A DNA stretch of 64,000 bases from Nitrosomonas sp. (lineage in GTDB: Bacteria > Pseudomonadota > Gammaproteobacteria > Burkholderiales > Nitrosomonadaceae): the NCBI GenBank assembly GCA_020890945.1, contig JAJHPK010000057.1:42890-106889 (forward strand), written 5' to 3'. Of this stretch, positions 35,472 to 45,893 are shown piece by piece; the stretch's first letter is position 1, and every line of letters begins with the position of its first letter. Position numbers and translations under genes: made by a program. The notes under the pieces were generated by a model. It saw only the letters and a list, made by a program, of their open reading frames with translations. It ran no database searches and was not told the origin of the DNA.

Positions 35472-36596
35472 TTAATTACTTTTACTTTCATAACGGCGAT
35501 CTTTCCAATGAGCACGTTCTCCATACCAATAACGGAGTGCTGAAGTCCAAGTCATGGCGAGATATAGTGTGCCTATGAGTGGTAACGCCAACACCCAAAA
35601 TAGTGACCGTTGATAATAAACTAAAGTAGGGGTATAGGCAAAAAACATCGCAATCCAAGTAAGCATGCCTATGACAAATAGATTGGGTGTGCTGAAAAAT
35701 AAAAATGCGAAAGGAGCGAGCCAAAACATCGCGCCCATGATAAAAGTGCACAACGCTAACAGTATTGCTGAATATTTGAGCTGTGTATAAGCGGTCCGTG
35801 CCACCATATTCCAAATTTGTGTTAATTCAGCATAGCCGCGATGACTGCGAGCTGCGTGGCTTAAACCAATCCAAGTGCGTTGTTGTGCTCGTTTCTTAAC
35901 GTGTGCTGCCAAAGTGCAATCATCAATCAAGGCTGTGTGTAAACTGGCGAAAGCACCAATAGCATGTAAGGTGTCAGTTTTTATCAAAATACACCCTCCC
36001 GCCGCTGCCGCGATACGAGATGTCGATTGATTGGCTAAACCGAAAGGATAAAGGAGTTTGAAGAAGAAAATAAATGCAGGCATTAATAGCCGTTCGATAA
36101 AGTTATTCATCGGAGGCTCGGCCATTAACGATACTAAAGCAAGGTTTTCTGTTTGCGCTTTTTGACAGAGTTCACTAACAATGCCTGGTGTTAATTCAAT
36201 ATCCGCATCCAGTAATAACGTAAAAGGTGTTGCAACATGCGGCAAACCTTGTTGAAGCGCCCATAACTTTCCGCTCCAGCCAGAGGGGGGATTGGTGCCC
36301 GAGATTACTTTTGCGCCACTTTCTCGAGCTCTTTGTGCCGTGTCGTCTGACGATTGATCGTCGATGACGACTATTTGTATGCCGATACCTTGTTGCAGAA
36401 TTGCAGCAAGGGTACGCTGAATATACGGTCCTTCATTACGTGCTGGAATTAAAACTGTAACGTCTTGTAATGCTGTTACAGTTTCATGAGGAGAACAATC
36501 GAGTTTTTCTCGAACTGTATTAGGGCGCCACGGCAAAAGTATTACCGCATACCAACAAATGGCGCCAAAAATTGCTAAAAACTCGATTAATTCCAA
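35472..36596 (-). CDS. hpnB: Hopene-associated glycosyltransferase HpnB
   Basis: 374 residues of a GT2-type membrane glycosyltransferase. An N-terminal helix (LAIFGAICWYAVILLPW) is followed by VTVLIPARNEGPYIQRTL, VVIDDQSSDDT, the metal site LLLDADIEL and C-terminal helices (LLALCTFIMGAMFWLAPFAFLFF and two more). HpnB is consistently associated with hopanoid clusters; its exact sugar transfer is not settled. It lies between hpnH and hpnM on one strand. Confidence 0.88.
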   Translation of the reverse strand: MELIEFLAIFGAICWYAVILLPWRPNTVREKLDCSPHETVTALQDVTVLIPARNEGPYIQRTLAAILQQGIGIQIVVIDDQSSDDTAQRARESGAKVISGTNPPSGWSGKLWALQQGLPHVATPFTLLLDADIELTPGIVSELCQKAQTENLALVSLMAEPPMNNFIERLLMPAFIFFFKLLYPFGLANQSTSRIAAAAGGCILIKTDTLHAIGAFASLHTALIDDCTLAAHVKKRAQQRTWIGLSHAARSHRGYAELTQIWNMVARTAYTQLKYSAILLALCTFIMGAMFWLAPFAFLFFSTPNLFVIGMLTWIAMFFAYTPTLVYYQRSLFWVLALPLIGTLYLAMTWTSALRYWYGERAHWKDRRYESKSN

Positions 36597-36648
36597 GATG
36601 TTTCAGTATGCGATAAATTCCATAATCATTGATATTTACTATGCAGTA

Positions 36649-37767
36649 CTATTTATTGCTGGCTGCTACTGAGATTTCATCCAGTTTTTTAAAAGCCATT
36701 TCTTCTTCAGAAGTCCATTTTGGAGTAGGTTCGGCTACCATGGGACCACTGGTACGAGGACCGCGTAATGAGGTAACAAATGCTTTCCATGGATTGTGCA
36801 ATGTGTCTTCTACTGCAGTTGCTTCGTAACCACAATGAGCCATGCATTGAGCACACTTAGGATTATTAGCTGTACCGTATTTTTCCCATGGTGTATCTTC
36901 AAGCAATTCTTTGAAAGTTTTTGCGTACCCTTCATCGGATAGTAAGTAGCAAGGTTTTTGCCATCCGAAAACATTGCGCGTTGGATTGCCCCAAGGAGTG
37001 CAATTGTAATTTTGATTGCCTGCCAAATAATCCAGGTATAAAGCCGAATGATTCAAGCGCCATTTGCGCTTTAATTTTTTACCTAATTCGAAGATGCCGC
37101 GGAACAAAACTTTGGTATCTTTACTTTTAATAAAGACATCTTGTTTGGGCGCTTTTTCATAACTAAAACCAGGTGCAATGGTTGCTGCTTCGACGCCTAG
37201 TTCCATTGCATAATCAAGAAATTCAGCAACATCCTCTGGAGTTTCACCTTGAAAAAGCGTGCAATTTACGGTGACGCGGAATCCTTTACTTAAAGCCAGT
37301 TTGATTGCTTCCACGGCACGGTCGAAAACACCATCTTGACACACAGAAGCGTCATGGCGTTCTTTCATGCCGTCCAAATGAATAGAAAAAGTAAGATATG
37401 GCGAAGGTTTGTAATCATTAATCCGTTTTTTCAATAACAATGCATTGGTACACAAATAGACGTATTTTTTGCGACGAATAATTCCTTCAACAATTTGCGG
37501 CATTTCTTTATGCAACAGTGGTTCGCCACCAGGAATTGAAACCATCGGCGCACCGCATTCATCAACAGCATGCATGCATTCGTCATAAGAAAGTCGCTGA
37601 TCCAGCACATCTTCAGGATGAGCGATTTTGCCGCATCCAGCGCATTCTAGATTGCACCGAAATAAAGGCTCCAACATCAGTACCAGTGGGTATTTTTTGA
37701 CACCTTTTAGTTTTTGTTTGATCAAATAAGTGCCGACTGCAATTTGCTGGCGTAATGGAACTCCCAT
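36649..37767 (-). CDS. hpnH: Adenosyl-hopene transferase HpnH (radical SAM)
   Basis: 372 residues from the ATG at 37767, preceded by AGGAG. The radical-SAM cluster CNLECAGC (CxxxCxxC, near residue 38-45) is followed by SIPGGEPLLH and a C-terminal Cys group (NPKCAQCMAHCGYEA). HpnH attaches 5'-deoxyadenosine to diploptene, the first step of C35 hopanoid side-chain synthesis. With hpnB and hpnM it forms a minus-strand unit. Confidence 0.94.
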   Translation of the reverse strand: MGVPLRQQIAVGTYLIKQKLKGVKKYPLVLMLEPLFRCNLECAGCGKIAHPEDVLDQRLSYDECMHAVDECGAPMVSIPGGEPLLHKEMPQIVEGIIRRKKYVYLCTNALLLKKRINDYKPSPYLTFSIHLDGMKERHDASVCQDGVFDRAVEAIKLALSKGFRVTVNCTLFQGETPEDVAEFLDYAMELGVEAATIAPGFSYEKAPKQDVFIKSKDTKVLFRGIFELGKKLKRKWRLNHSALYLDYLAGNQNYNCTPWGNPTRNVFGWQKPCYLLSDEGYAKTFKELLEDTPWEKYGTANNPKCAQCMAHCGYEATAVEDTLHNPWKAFVTSLRGPRTSGPMVAEPTPKWTSEEEMAFKKLDEISVAASNK

Positions 37768-38061
37768 CAAAATCTCCTAAATGCGTGCATGACTTGAAGG
37801 GTCAAATGCAAATTTAAATTGAACTATGAAATGTGTATGCGTTATTTTTTGCATAAATTGAAAGAAAGAACAAAAAACTGTACTTGGTTGTTGCTTTTCA
37901 ATCAGTCTGTTAAGGCTGAACTATAAAACATGCTTTTCATGATGGCAAATTTTCGTTGTTTAAAAAGCATTGAAGACAAGAGGGTTATGCTGAAAACGAT
38001 GAAAAGATGCGACTGTTAGAACACAGGGTTTGTAGCAGAGAAATAATCGAATGCAATTAAA
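37768..38061. other. Upstream region of hpnH
   Basis: About 300 bases with no supported gene; expected to hold the hpnH promoter. I see no clear promoter or operator. Confidence 0.4.
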
Positions 38062-38094
38062 AAGCGTCAGAAAAATACAATTTTTCTGACGCTT
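38062..38094 (-). terminator. Rho-independent terminator of the lipoprotein gene
   Basis: A perfect 15-bp stem (38062-38076 with 38080-38094), loop ACA, followed on the minus strand by a T-run. It lies 37 bases past the stop of the peptidoglycan-binding lipoprotein gene. Confidence 0.85.
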
Positions 38095-38130
38095 ACTTTA
38101 TTAAAATAAACTTCGTTAATATATTTCTTC

Positions 38131-38667
38131 TTAGAAATCAACGCCTAATTCACGTAATGTTTTTTTGGTAAGTTTTCCTACTGGAATGCCATTTTGTTTT
38201 TGAAATTTATTCAGAGCTGCCGCTGTTCTTGAGCCGCCTCTGCCATCAACAGGTCCAGGATTAAAGCCGCGATCAATTAATGCTTGCTGTACTTTGCGCA
38301 TAATTTCAGGAGAAGAAATTACAACATCATTTCCGTCACTTAAGTTGTTTGCAACTGATTGAGCGGCCGAAGCAACACTTTCTTTTGCATCTTCTACCAT
38401 CATTTCAGCATCATCACCGATGGCGTTTAGTGTTTCCTTGGTGGATTCGAGAACTTGTACTTTTTCGACGTCTTCAATTTTTGCTGCCGGAGCAGGCGCT
38501 GGAGCAGGAGCCGTAGCCGTAGCAGGAACTTCGGTTTTGGCAGGTTCTGTGGCTGCGTCTTTATTTTGTTTGTGTTTAGGTTCGATAATCGGTTTACAAG
38601 CAAATAGCGTTATTGTTGTAAGTAATAGGATAATCGTTGTAGTCATTTTGTTATTGTCAAATCTCAT
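38131..38667 (-). CDS. Peptidoglycan-binding lipoprotein
   Basis: 178 residues. A lipoprotein signal with lipobox LFAC (Cys24) is followed by a Pro/Ala-rich linker (ATATAPAPAPAPAA), an acidic helical stretch and a C-terminal PG_binding_1 domain (IMRKVQQALIDRGFNPGPVDGRGGSRTAAALNKFQKQNG). It is probably anchored in a membrane and contacts the cell wall. GGAG precedes the start. It has its own terminator. Confidence 0.85.
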   Translation of the reverse strand: MRFDNNKMTTTIILLLTTITLFACKPIIEPKHKQNKDAATEPAKTEVPATATAPAPAPAPAAKIEDVEKVQVLESTKETLNAIGDDAEMMVEDAKESVASAAQSVANNLSDGNDVVISSPEIMRKVQQALIDRGFNPGPVDGRGGSRTAAALNKFQKQNGIPVGKLTKKTLRELGVDF

Positions 38668-39005
38668 TGCTTTTCTCCATAAGAAAAAATTTTATTGCTC
38701 ATTGTAAAGATTTATTGTATTTATGAAAAGTTAAACAAATTCAAATAATTTTCTTCATCTAGTTAAGCGACGAAACACGGAAAAATTATGTTTAATTTTG
38801 TTGATACTAAATAAATCACTCTTTGTCAATCTTGCGATGTGAACTATCACATTTTTCTAATCATAACGCAATTCGCGACCCCTAATGATACGTGATGATG
38901 TATAAAAAAATTGTGTATAAATGAAGGGGTTCGTAATTTTTGCGCCAGTCATATAACGTTGTTTGAAGAATTTAGCTGACTTCTCAGTCGAGAAAAAATA
39001 AAACG
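38668..39005. other. Intergenic region
   Basis: 338 AT-rich bases upstream of the lipoprotein gene. The only structure noted is TGTGA-N4-TCACA at 38838-38851, whose spacer is two bases short for CRP. Confidence 0.4.
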
Positions 39006-40034
39006 CTAATGCAGTAATGGTTGATTATTTTTATAACGAAATAATTTTGCCAATGCTATTCCTAGTAAACCGCCGCTGATGTCAATTAATGCATCGCTAA
39101 AAAGTGGTGTGCGTCCATCGATGTAAATTTGAATGAGCTCTGTGCCGCAAGCTAACATGACGATCACTGCAATAAAATCGACTATTTTTTTATCTTTTAA
39201 AATCATTGCCAAGAGGAATCCGAGTCCCAGAAAAAAAATGAAATGCCCAATCTTAGATAGGTCCATCGAGCTAAGGTTGAGTAAGTGCAGAATAGAGCTA
39301 GAATCATTAAATTGAAAATCGATAGTATCAAATATAATGTCTTTAATATTCCCTTGCATGCTGGTTCCAATGGCGATTAGAGCAAAAAAAACAATGAGTA
39401 ATAACTGCAAAAAAATATTTTTTCGTTCCGTAAAGCAACAAGAACCAATTAGCAGTATAAAAAAAATACTCCAGGACGAAAGGATAATTTTCTTGCTCCA
39501 TGTATAGGCTTGTATTTCTTCAACAGGATAAATATGAATGTTTCTTGCTTCCAACAAGCCTATTGCACGATATAACTCTATAGAAAAAAGAATAATTGAT
39601 TCCCTAGGAATTTGAAAATGATCCTGATACTTTTTCCATTCGTTTGTACCGATTAAAGATGTGATAGAAAGCGGTATAAACGGATTATTTTCTTCATCAT
39701 TTTTTTGCATAATAGAAACTCTGCCTGTGTGCCAAGGCTTGGTACCTTCAATAATGTCATGACTTCTAATTTCCGCGGAAAATAACACTAATTGGTCATG
39801 CAGAGTTTGTGGTAAAAATTGAAATGCTGAAACTTTGATTTTGGGATCATCCGAAAAAATCTGAATATGTTCTTCTCCGATATCAATTCGGCTTTTATCA
39901 GAAATTTTGGTTTTCCATTGATTGGTTAATAATTCGTCACCGGTAGGTTGAAAACGTTCGATAAAAAAGTGTGCTAGCAGCGTGGCAATCGAAAGTAGCG
40001 TGAAAAACAATAAATTAAATCTAAATAATGGCAT
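39006..40034 (-). CDS. VanZ-like membrane protein
   Basis: 342 residues. An N-terminal helix (LLFFTLLSIATLLAHFF) precedes an extracytoplasmic beta-rich domain of about 160 residues (NQWKTKISDKSRIDIGEEHI ...), and a C-terminal group of four to five helices resembles the VanZ family (DLSKIGHFIFFLGLGFLLAM; ELIQIYIDGRTPLFSDALIDISGGLLGI). Function is unknown; relatives occur next to exopolysaccharide and cell-surface genes. The fused N-terminal domain is unusual for VanZ. Confidence 0.72.
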   Translation of the reverse strand: MPLFRFNLLFFTLLSIATLLAHFFIERFQPTGDELLTNQWKTKISDKSRIDIGEEHIQIFSDDPKIKVSAFQFLPQTLHDQLVLFSAEIRSHDIIEGTKPWHTGRVSIMQKNDEENNPFIPLSITSLIGTNEWKKYQDHFQIPRESIILFSIELYRAIGLLEARNIHIYPVEEIQAYTWSKKIILSSWSIFFILLIGSCCFTERKNIFLQLLLIVFFALIAIGTSMQGNIKDIIFDTIDFQFNDSSSILHLLNLSSMDLSKIGHFIFFLGLGFLLAMILKDKKIVDFIAVIVMLACGTELIQIYIDGRTPLFSDALIDISGGLLGIALAKLFRYKNNQPLLH

Positions 40035-40180
40035 ATAAGGAAGGCGAATTTAATTGAACGGTATCTCAGTACTTTTAGAAAAAAGCTAAACAAAATAAAT
40101 CCCACGTCCTGTATATTTTTCAAATTTCTAAATGATGTTAGCGTTAAACAACGTCGACGACGTTAAACGTTGTTGCAATG

Positions 40181-40255
40181 TCAAAAATGCTGCACCATCA
40201 AAGCTACGTAACCGATAATAAAAATAGCTATCACAATAATGACGAGTGTTCGCAT
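40181..40255 (-). CDS. 24-residue single-helix membrane microprotein
   Basis: The frame ATG (40255) to TGA (40181) encodes a 24-residue peptide starting MRTLVIIVIAIFIIGYVAL and ending MVQHF. Nearly the whole chain is one transmembrane helix with a basic N-terminus and short polar end. AAGGAA lies about 10 bases upstream. It is too short for ordinary gene calling. The properties match known small membrane proteins that modulate larger complexes; no specific partner can be named. Confidence 0.55.
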   Translation of the reverse strand: MRTLVIIVIAIFIIGYVALMVQHF

Positions 40256-40526
40256 AAATTAGCTTTCCTTATTGATTGTTTATCAGTAGAAATAATTGAG
40301 CAAAGTTAATCGTTGTCGTGAACATATTATTCGCCGATGCAAGATTTATCCTCGTGGCGAGTATATGTTCTTTTTTTGTGTTTTATCAATAGGCACAGCT
40401 ATTTCCAGCAGGTAGATACAAAAGCGCGCGTGATTCAAGTATAATTGCCATCGAGATATGTTGTAGCACTATCTTGCTGCTAATGTCTGATTATTCTATG
40501 TCTTGTCGCTTTCCTAGGAGTTTTTT
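40256..40526. other. carA upstream region
   Basis: About 270 bases between the divergent microprotein and carA, holding both promoters. No operator was recognised. GGAG (in CCTAGGAG) directly precedes the carA GTG. Confidence 0.4.
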
Positions 40527-41681
40527 GTGTCACAATATCAGCGCGCCGTCCTCGCACTGGCCGATGGAACACTTTTTTATGGCGTGTCTATTGGAATCTC
40601 TGGAATTACTACCGGTGAAATTGCCTTCAATACGGCAATGACAGGCTATCAAGAAATTTTGACGGACCCTTCTTACTGTCAGCAAATTATCACTTTAACT
40701 TATCCGCATATTGGCAATACAGGAGCGAATCCTCACGATATTGAATCGGGTAATATTGAAAAAGTTTATGCGGCGGGTTTAGTGATACGTAATCTTTCAT
40801 TGATTGCCAGTAATCATCGAAAAACACAAACGCTACAGGAATTTCTTAAATCCCAACATGTTGTAGCCATTGCGGAAATTGATACGCGAAAACTGACCAG
40901 GATTTTGCGTGAGAAAGGCGTTCAGTCTGGTTGTATTATGGCGGGCGATACTGTCGATGAACAACAAGCTTTACAAGCTGCGAGATCATTTCCCGGTTTG
41001 ACAGGCATGGATCTTGCCAAAGTCGTCAGTTGCCATAAGCCTTATACATGGAATGAAGGCGAATGGTCGCTCGGTGAAAGATATTCGACCCAGGAAAATC
41101 CAAAATATCATGTTGCAGCATTTGATTTTGGAATTAAACGTACGATGTTACGCAAGCTAGCGCAACGTGGTTGCAAAGTGACAGTGTTTCCCGCGCAAAC
41201 ACCCGTAGAAGAAATTTTTGCGTTACAACCGGACGGCGTATTTCTTTCTAACGGTCCTGGCGATCCAGAACCTTGCGATTACGCGATTTCTGCTGCGCGT
41301 AAACTACTTGAAAATGATATTCCTATTTTTGGAATTTGTTTGGGTCAGCAATTGCTGGGTCTAGCGGTAGGTGCGAAAACGATTAAAATGAAATTTGGGC
41401 ATCGTGGCGCGAACCATCCTGTGCAGGATCTGGTCAGTGGCAAGGTGATTATCACCAGTCAGAATCACGGTTTCGCTGTGGATGCAGATACGCTACCCGA
41501 AAAAGTGTGCATCACCCATAAATCGTTATTTGATGGAAGCTTACAAGGCTTTGAGTTTATCGACAAACCAGTATTTTGTTTCCAAGGACATCCTGAAGCC
41601 AGTCCAGGACCTCAAGACGTTGATTATCTTTTTGATCGTTTCATTACGATCATGGAAAAACACAAAGCTTCTGTTTCATAA
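40527..41681 (+). CDS. carA: Carbamoyl-phosphate synthase small subunit
   Basis: 384 residues; GTG start supported by AGGAG seven bases upstream. The N-terminal CarA domain ([31 protein letters not shown]) is followed by a class I glutamine amidotransferase with nucleophile Cys in [11 protein letters not shown] (~residue 271) and His/Glu in [11 protein letters not shown]. It supplies ammonia from glutamine to CarB for arginine and pyrimidine synthesis. Confidence 0.97.
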   Translation: MSQYQRAVLALADGTLFYGVSIGISGITTGEIAFNTAMTGYQEILTDPSYCQQIITLTYPHIGNTGANPHDIESGNIEKVYAAGLVIRNLSLIASNHRKTQTLQEFLKSQHVVAIAEIDTRKLTRILREKGVQSGCIMAGDTVDEQQALQAARSFPGLTGMDLAKVVSCHKPYTWNEGEWSLGERYSTQENPKYHVAAFDFGIKRTMLRKLAQRGCKVTVFPAQTPVEEIFALQPDGVFLSNGPGDPEPCDYAISAARKLLENDIPIFGICLGQQLLGLAVGAKTIKMKFGHRGANHPVQDLVSGKVIITSQNHGFAVDADTLPEKVCITHKSLFDGSLQGFEFIDKPVFCFQGHPEASPGPQDVDYLFDRFITIMEKHKASVS

Positions 41682-41736
41682 ATATACAATTTTTTACCCT
41701 AAAAGTTTAAGTGAATTATTTGGTTGTGGATAAAGC

Positions 41737-44700
41737 ATGCCTAAACGGACCGATATAAAATCTATTCTCATCATTGGTGCGGGTCCTATCGTCATTGGCC
41801 AGGCCTGTGAGTTTGATTATTCTGGTGCGCAGGCTTGTAAAGCGCTCCGCGAGGAAGGCTACCGCATTATTTTGGTGAACTCCAATCCGGCCACCATTAT
41901 GACGGATCCCGATATGGCCGATGCAACCTATATTGAGCCAATTACTTGGCCAATTTTGGAAAAAATCATTGCGCTTGAGCGCCCTGAGGCTTTGTTGCCT
42001 ACCATGGGAGGGCAAACAGCGCTGAATTGCGCGCTGGATTTAGCTAAACATGGCGTGTTAAGCAAATATGGTGTGGAACTTATTGGCGCTTCTCGTGAAG
42101 CGATCGATATGGCGGAAGATCGCGAGAAATTCAAGCAAGCCATGGCGCGTATCGGATTGAATTCGGCCCGTTCTGCTGTTGCTCACAGCATTGAAGAGGC
42201 GTTACAAGTACAAGCAATGGTTGGCTATCCGGTAATTATTCGTCCTTCATTTACTATGGGAGGAAGCGGCGGAGGAATTGCCTATAATCGTGAAGAATTT
42301 TTATCCATTTGTGAACGAGGACTGGATGCCTCGCCTACCCACGAACTGCTCATAGAAGAGTCAGTGATTGGTTGGAAAGAGTTTGAAATGGAGGTGGTGA
42401 GGGATCATCAGGATAACTGCATTATCATTTGCTCAATTGAAAATGTTGATGCGATGGGGGTGCATACGGGTGATTCGATTACCGTGGCGCCTGCGCAGAC
42501 CTTAACCGATAAGGAATATCAATTAATGCGTAACGCCGCGATTGCTGTGCTTCGTGAAATCGGAGTCGAATCGGGCGGGTCAAATGTGCAGTTTGCGATA
42601 AATCCAGATGATGGCCGAATGTTAGTGATCGAAATGAATCCGCGTGTATCCCGTTCTTCGGCGCTTGCCTCAAAAGCGACGGGATTTCCGATTGCAAAAG
42701 TGGCCGCAAAGCTTGCTGTGGGATATACCTTAAATGAGCTTGGCAATGACATTACTGGCGGTATCATACCTGCTTCGTTTGAGCCAACTATTGATTATGT
42801 GGTAACGAAAGTTCCTCGATTTGCTTTTGAAAAATTTCCGCAGACCAATGATCGCTTAACCACGCAAATGAAATCTGTTGGCGAGGTCATGGCGATAGGA
42901 CGGACATTCCAAGAATCTTTGCAAAAAGCACTTAGAGGATTGGAAACCGGTGTAGATGGACTAGACGAAAAGACTACCGATTTAGATTTAATACGTAGTG
43001 AGTTGGCCAATCCTGGACCGGAAAGAATCTGGTTTGTTGCAGATGCTTTCCGATGTGGAATGTCTGTCGAAGAGGTTAATCAATTAACCTATATCGATGT
43101 TTGGTTTCTCGCGCAAATTGAGAATTTGGTGAAGCAGGAACAGGTCCTCAAAGGAATTGATTTATCAATATTAGATAGACAAGCATTACGTGAATTGAAA
43201 CGTAGTGGCTTTTCTGATCGACGTTTAGCGAAATTGTTAAACACTCAACAAAAAGTGATTCGAGAACGACGTCACAGTTTTGGGTTACATCCGGTCTACA
43301 AGCGGGTTGATACTTGTGCGGCCGAATTTGCTACGAATACTGCGTACATGTATTCGACGTATGAAGACGAGTGTGAATCCAACCCTACCAATAAAAGTAA
43401 GATTATGGTGTTGGGTGGAGGTCCGAATCGAATTGGTCAAGGTATTGAGTTTGATTATTGCTGCGTTCATGCGGCGATGGCTTTGCGTGAAGATGGCTTT
43501 GAAATCATCATGGTTAACTGTAATCCAGAAACTGTTTCTACGGATTACGATATTTCCGATCGACTCTATTTTGAGCCTCTTACACTGGAAGACGTCCTTG
43601 AAATTGCAGCCGTAGAAAAGCCGAATGGGGTCATTGTGCAGTATGGTGGACAGACACCGTTAAAACTGGCGCGTAACTTAGAAGCCAATGGCGTACCTAT
43701 TATCGGTACTAGCCCAGACATGATCGATTGTGCCGAAGACCGTGAGCGGTTTCAACAAATGTTGCAGCAACTGGGGCTTAAGCAACCTCAGAATCGCACT
43801 GCACGCAGTACAGAGGAAGCTTTATTAGCCGCTAAAGAAATAGGTTACCCACTCGTGGTTCGACCCAGCTATGTCTTAGGTGGTCGTGCGATGGAAATCG
43901 TGCATGAAACGGCGGATTTGGAACGTTATATGCGCGAAGCGGTGAAAGTTTCCAATGATTCGCCAGTGTTGTTGGATCACTTTCTCAATAATGCTACAGA
44001 AGTGGATGTTGATGCTATTTATGATGGTGAAACTGTTTTAATCGGTGGAATCATGGAACATATTGAGCAAGCAGGCGTTCATTCCGGCGATTCGGCGTGT
44101 TCTTTACCGACATTTAATTTATCAGCAGAATTGCTGTCGGAATTACGTCGACAGACCGCTGCAATGGCGCGTGCGCTAAAAGTTGTAGGGCTGATGAATG
44201 TGCAGTTTGCGATTCAAGACGACATTGTTTATGTGCTTGAAGTAAATCCTCGAGCATCTCGTACAGTTCCATTTATTTCAAAAGCAACAGGATTGCAATT
44301 GGCAAAGATTGCAGCACGTTGCATGACCGGCAACAGTTTGATTGCTCAGGGAGTTACGAAAGAGATCGTACCGACTTATTATTCGATTAAAGAAGCGGTT
44401 TTTCCTTTTATCAAGCTTTCCGGTGTCGATACAATCTTAGGTCCGGAAATGAAGTCAACCGGTGAAGCGATGGGAATGGGAAAAACATTTGCGGAAGCTT
44501 TTGTCAAATCACAGTTAGCTGCCGATGTGCGACTTCCGACTTCGGGTAAGGTTTTTATTAGTGTTAAACGCACGGATAAATTAGGTGCAGTAGAGATCGC
44601 TCGAACACTTGCAGAACTAGGCTTCACCGTTTATGCTACACGAGGTACAGCAGCAGTCATGAAAGAAGCTGGTATTCAGGTGATTGCGATTAATAAAGTT

Positions 44701-44958
44701 GCCGAAGGTCGACCGCATATCGTTGACATGATCAAGAATGGAGAAATTAGCTTGATTATCAACACGGTAAAGAATCAACCGAGTGCGATTCGTGATTCCT
44801 ATTCTATTCGTCGCGCAGCGCTACAAGGTAAAGTCACTTATTACACAACATTGGCCGGAGCGCGAGCTGCATGTGTTGGGATCAGCGATAACAAGCAGGA
44901 ATTGCAAGCTTATAACTTACAAAAATTACACGCTCAACTAAGAAATTTAGAGCATTAA
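41737..44958 (+). CDS. carB: Carbamoyl-phosphate synthase large subunit
   Basis: 1073 residues with two homologous ATP-grasp halves: [23 protein letters not shown] at the start and [20 protein letters not shown] near residue 556. [19 protein letters not shown] and [16 protein letters not shown] follow in each half. The C-terminal MGS-like allosteric domain is [24 protein letters not shown]. Full length, 55 bp after carA. Confidence 0.97.
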   Translation: MPKRTDIKSILIIGAGPIVIGQACEFDYSGAQACKALREEGYRIILVNSNPATIMTDPDMADATYIEPITWPILEKIIALERPEALLPTMGGQTALNCALDLAKHGVLSKYGVELIGASREAIDMAEDREKFKQAMARIGLNSARSAVAHSIEEALQVQAMVGYPVIIRPSFTMGGSGGGIAYNREEFLSICERGLDASPTHELLIEESVIGWKEFEMEVVRDHQDNCIIICSIENVDAMGVHTGDSITVAPAQTLTDKEYQLMRNAAIAVLREIGVESGGSNVQFAINPDDGRMLVIEMNPRVSRSSALASKATGFPIAKVAAKLAVGYTLNELGNDITGGIIPASFEPTIDYVVTKVPRFAFEKFPQTNDRLTTQMKSVGEVMAIGRTFQESLQKALRGLETGVDGLDEKTTDLDLIRSELANPGPERIWFVADAFRCGMSVEEVNQLTYIDVWFLAQIENLVKQEQVLKGIDLSILDRQALRELKRSGFSDRRLAKLLNTQQKVIRERRHSFGLHPVYKRVDTCAAEFATNTAYMYSTYEDECESNPTNKSKIMVLGGGPNRIGQGIEFDYCCVHAAMALREDGFEIIMVNCNPETVSTDYDISDRLYFEPLTLEDVLEIAAVEKPNGVIVQYGGQTPLKLARNLEANGVPIIGTSPDMIDCAEDRERFQQMLQQLGLKQPQNRTARSTEEALLAAKEIGYPLVVRPSYVLGGRAMEIVHETADLERYMREAVKVSNDSPVLLDHFLNNATEVDVDAIYDGETVLIGGIMEHIEQAGVHSGDSACSLPTFNLSAELLSELRRQTAAMARALKVVGLMNVQFAIQDDIVYVLEVNPRASRTVPFISKATGLQLAKIAARCMTGNSLIAQGVTKEIVPTYYSIKEAVFPFIKLSGVDTILGPEMKSTGEAMGMGKTFAEAFVKSQLAADVRLPTSGKVFISVKRTDKLGAVEIARTLAELGFTVYATRGTAAVMKEAGIQVIAINKVAEGRPHIVDMIKNGEISLIINTVKNQPSAIRDSYSIRRAALQGKVTYYTTLAGARAACVGISDNKQELQAYNLQKLHAQLRNLEH

Positions 44959-45020
44959 ACGCGTCTTATTAAGATTAATTAATAATAAAAACATTGCATT
45001 GTTGTAAGAGGTAGAAAACG

Positions 45021-45497
45021 ATGAGTACTATCCCATTAACAGTCGTAGGTGCCGAGGCGCTACGCAAAGAATTACATGAAATGAAAACAGTGCATCGTCC
45101 GGCAGTTATTGCGGCAATTGCTGAAGCTCGCTCGCATGGAGATCTTTCAGAAAACGCTGAGTACGATGCGGCAAAAGAAAAGCAAAGTTTTATTGAAGGA
45201 CGAATTGCCGAACTGGAAAATAAATTGTCCAGTGCGCAAATTATTAATCCTGCACAGATTAATGCTGATGGCGCTTGTGTCTTTGGTGCGACTATTGAGT
45301 TAGAGGATTTGCAAAGCGGCGGTACAGTGATTTATCAAATTGTAGGCGACGATGAAGCGGACATCAAACAAGGAAAAGTGTCGATCAGTTCCCCTATATC
45401 GCGTGCTTTAATTGGTAAGTATTCAGGAGATGTCGCCGAAGTTCAGGCACCGGGAGGCATCCGCGAATATGAAATATTAAATGTGAAATACATTTAA
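45021..45497 (+). CDS. greA: Transcription elongation factor GreA
   Basis: 158 residues. The N-terminal coiled coil has the acidic tip [16 protein letters not shown], followed by the C-terminal FKBP-like domain ([37 protein letters not shown]). GreA rescues backtracked RNA polymerase by stimulating RNA cleavage. GAGG precedes the ATG. It is probably in one operon with carAB. Confidence 0.96.
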   Translation: MSTIPLTVVGAEALRKELHEMKTVHRPAVIAAIAEARSHGDLSENAEYDAAKEKQSFIEGRIAELENKLSSAQIINPAQINADGACVFGATIELEDLQSGGTVIYQIVGDDEADIKQGKVSISSPISRALIGKYSGDVAEVQAPGGIREYEILNVKYI

Positions 45498-45506
45498 TAG
45501 AGAAGG

Positions 45507-45863
45507 TCATTCATTTTGGAAGCTACGTTTTGTTCGATAAGGTAAACGTTTTTTCTCTTTGGCGGATAATTTCTTTTTTGTGTCAGCATCTTCAGGTTTG
45601 GGGCGGTAAATCACAAAAGTTTTACCAATATGCTGCACTGGCGCCGCTGCCAGTTGTTGGCAGATTTCCTCATAAAGTGTGTTTCTCGCTATCCGATCGT
45701 CGATTTGTGCTTTGACTTTAATCAGTTCGTGACTGATCAATGCGCGATCCAATTCGGCAACAACAGTGGTTGATAACCCATCTTTACCAATCATGACAAC
45801 AGGATTGATAGTGTGCGCCCGTGCTTTCAAATCTCGTCGCTCAGCAATAGTTAGTGTTAGCAT
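45507..45863 (-). CDS. yhbY: YhbY-family CRM-domain RNA-binding protein
   Basis: 118 residues with the CRM fold: LTIAERRDLKARAHTINPVVMIGKDGLS, ELDRALISHELIKVKAQ and IGKTFVIYRP. Family members bind pre-50S ribosomal particles. The C-terminus is a basic tail (KKKLSAKEKKRLPYRTKR). Convergent with greA and divergent from rlmE, as in other betaproteobacteria and E. coli. Confidence 0.92.
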   Translation of the reverse strand: MLTLTIAERRDLKARAHTINPVVMIGKDGLSTTVVAELDRALISHELIKVKAQIDDRIARNTLYEEICQQLAAAPVQHIGKTFVIYRPKPEDADTKKKLSAKEKKRLPYRTKRSFQNE

Positions 45864-45893
45864 AAATTCCGTCGAAAATATTCATTTTACTGG

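Noticed and set aside
35470-35524. N-terminal extension of hpnM overlapping hpnB
   Set aside because: The signal peptide begins at 35470 and the hpnB stop lies directly before it; the extension would place charged residues ahead of the signal sequence.
37930-38019. Short frame of 29 codons upstream of hpnH
   Set aside because: No ribosome site, biased composition and no hydrophobic or conserved pattern.
38838-38851. TGTGA-N4-TCACA as a CRP site
   Set aside because: The spacer is four instead of six bases, so the half-sites are on the wrong helical spacing for CRP/FNR proteins.
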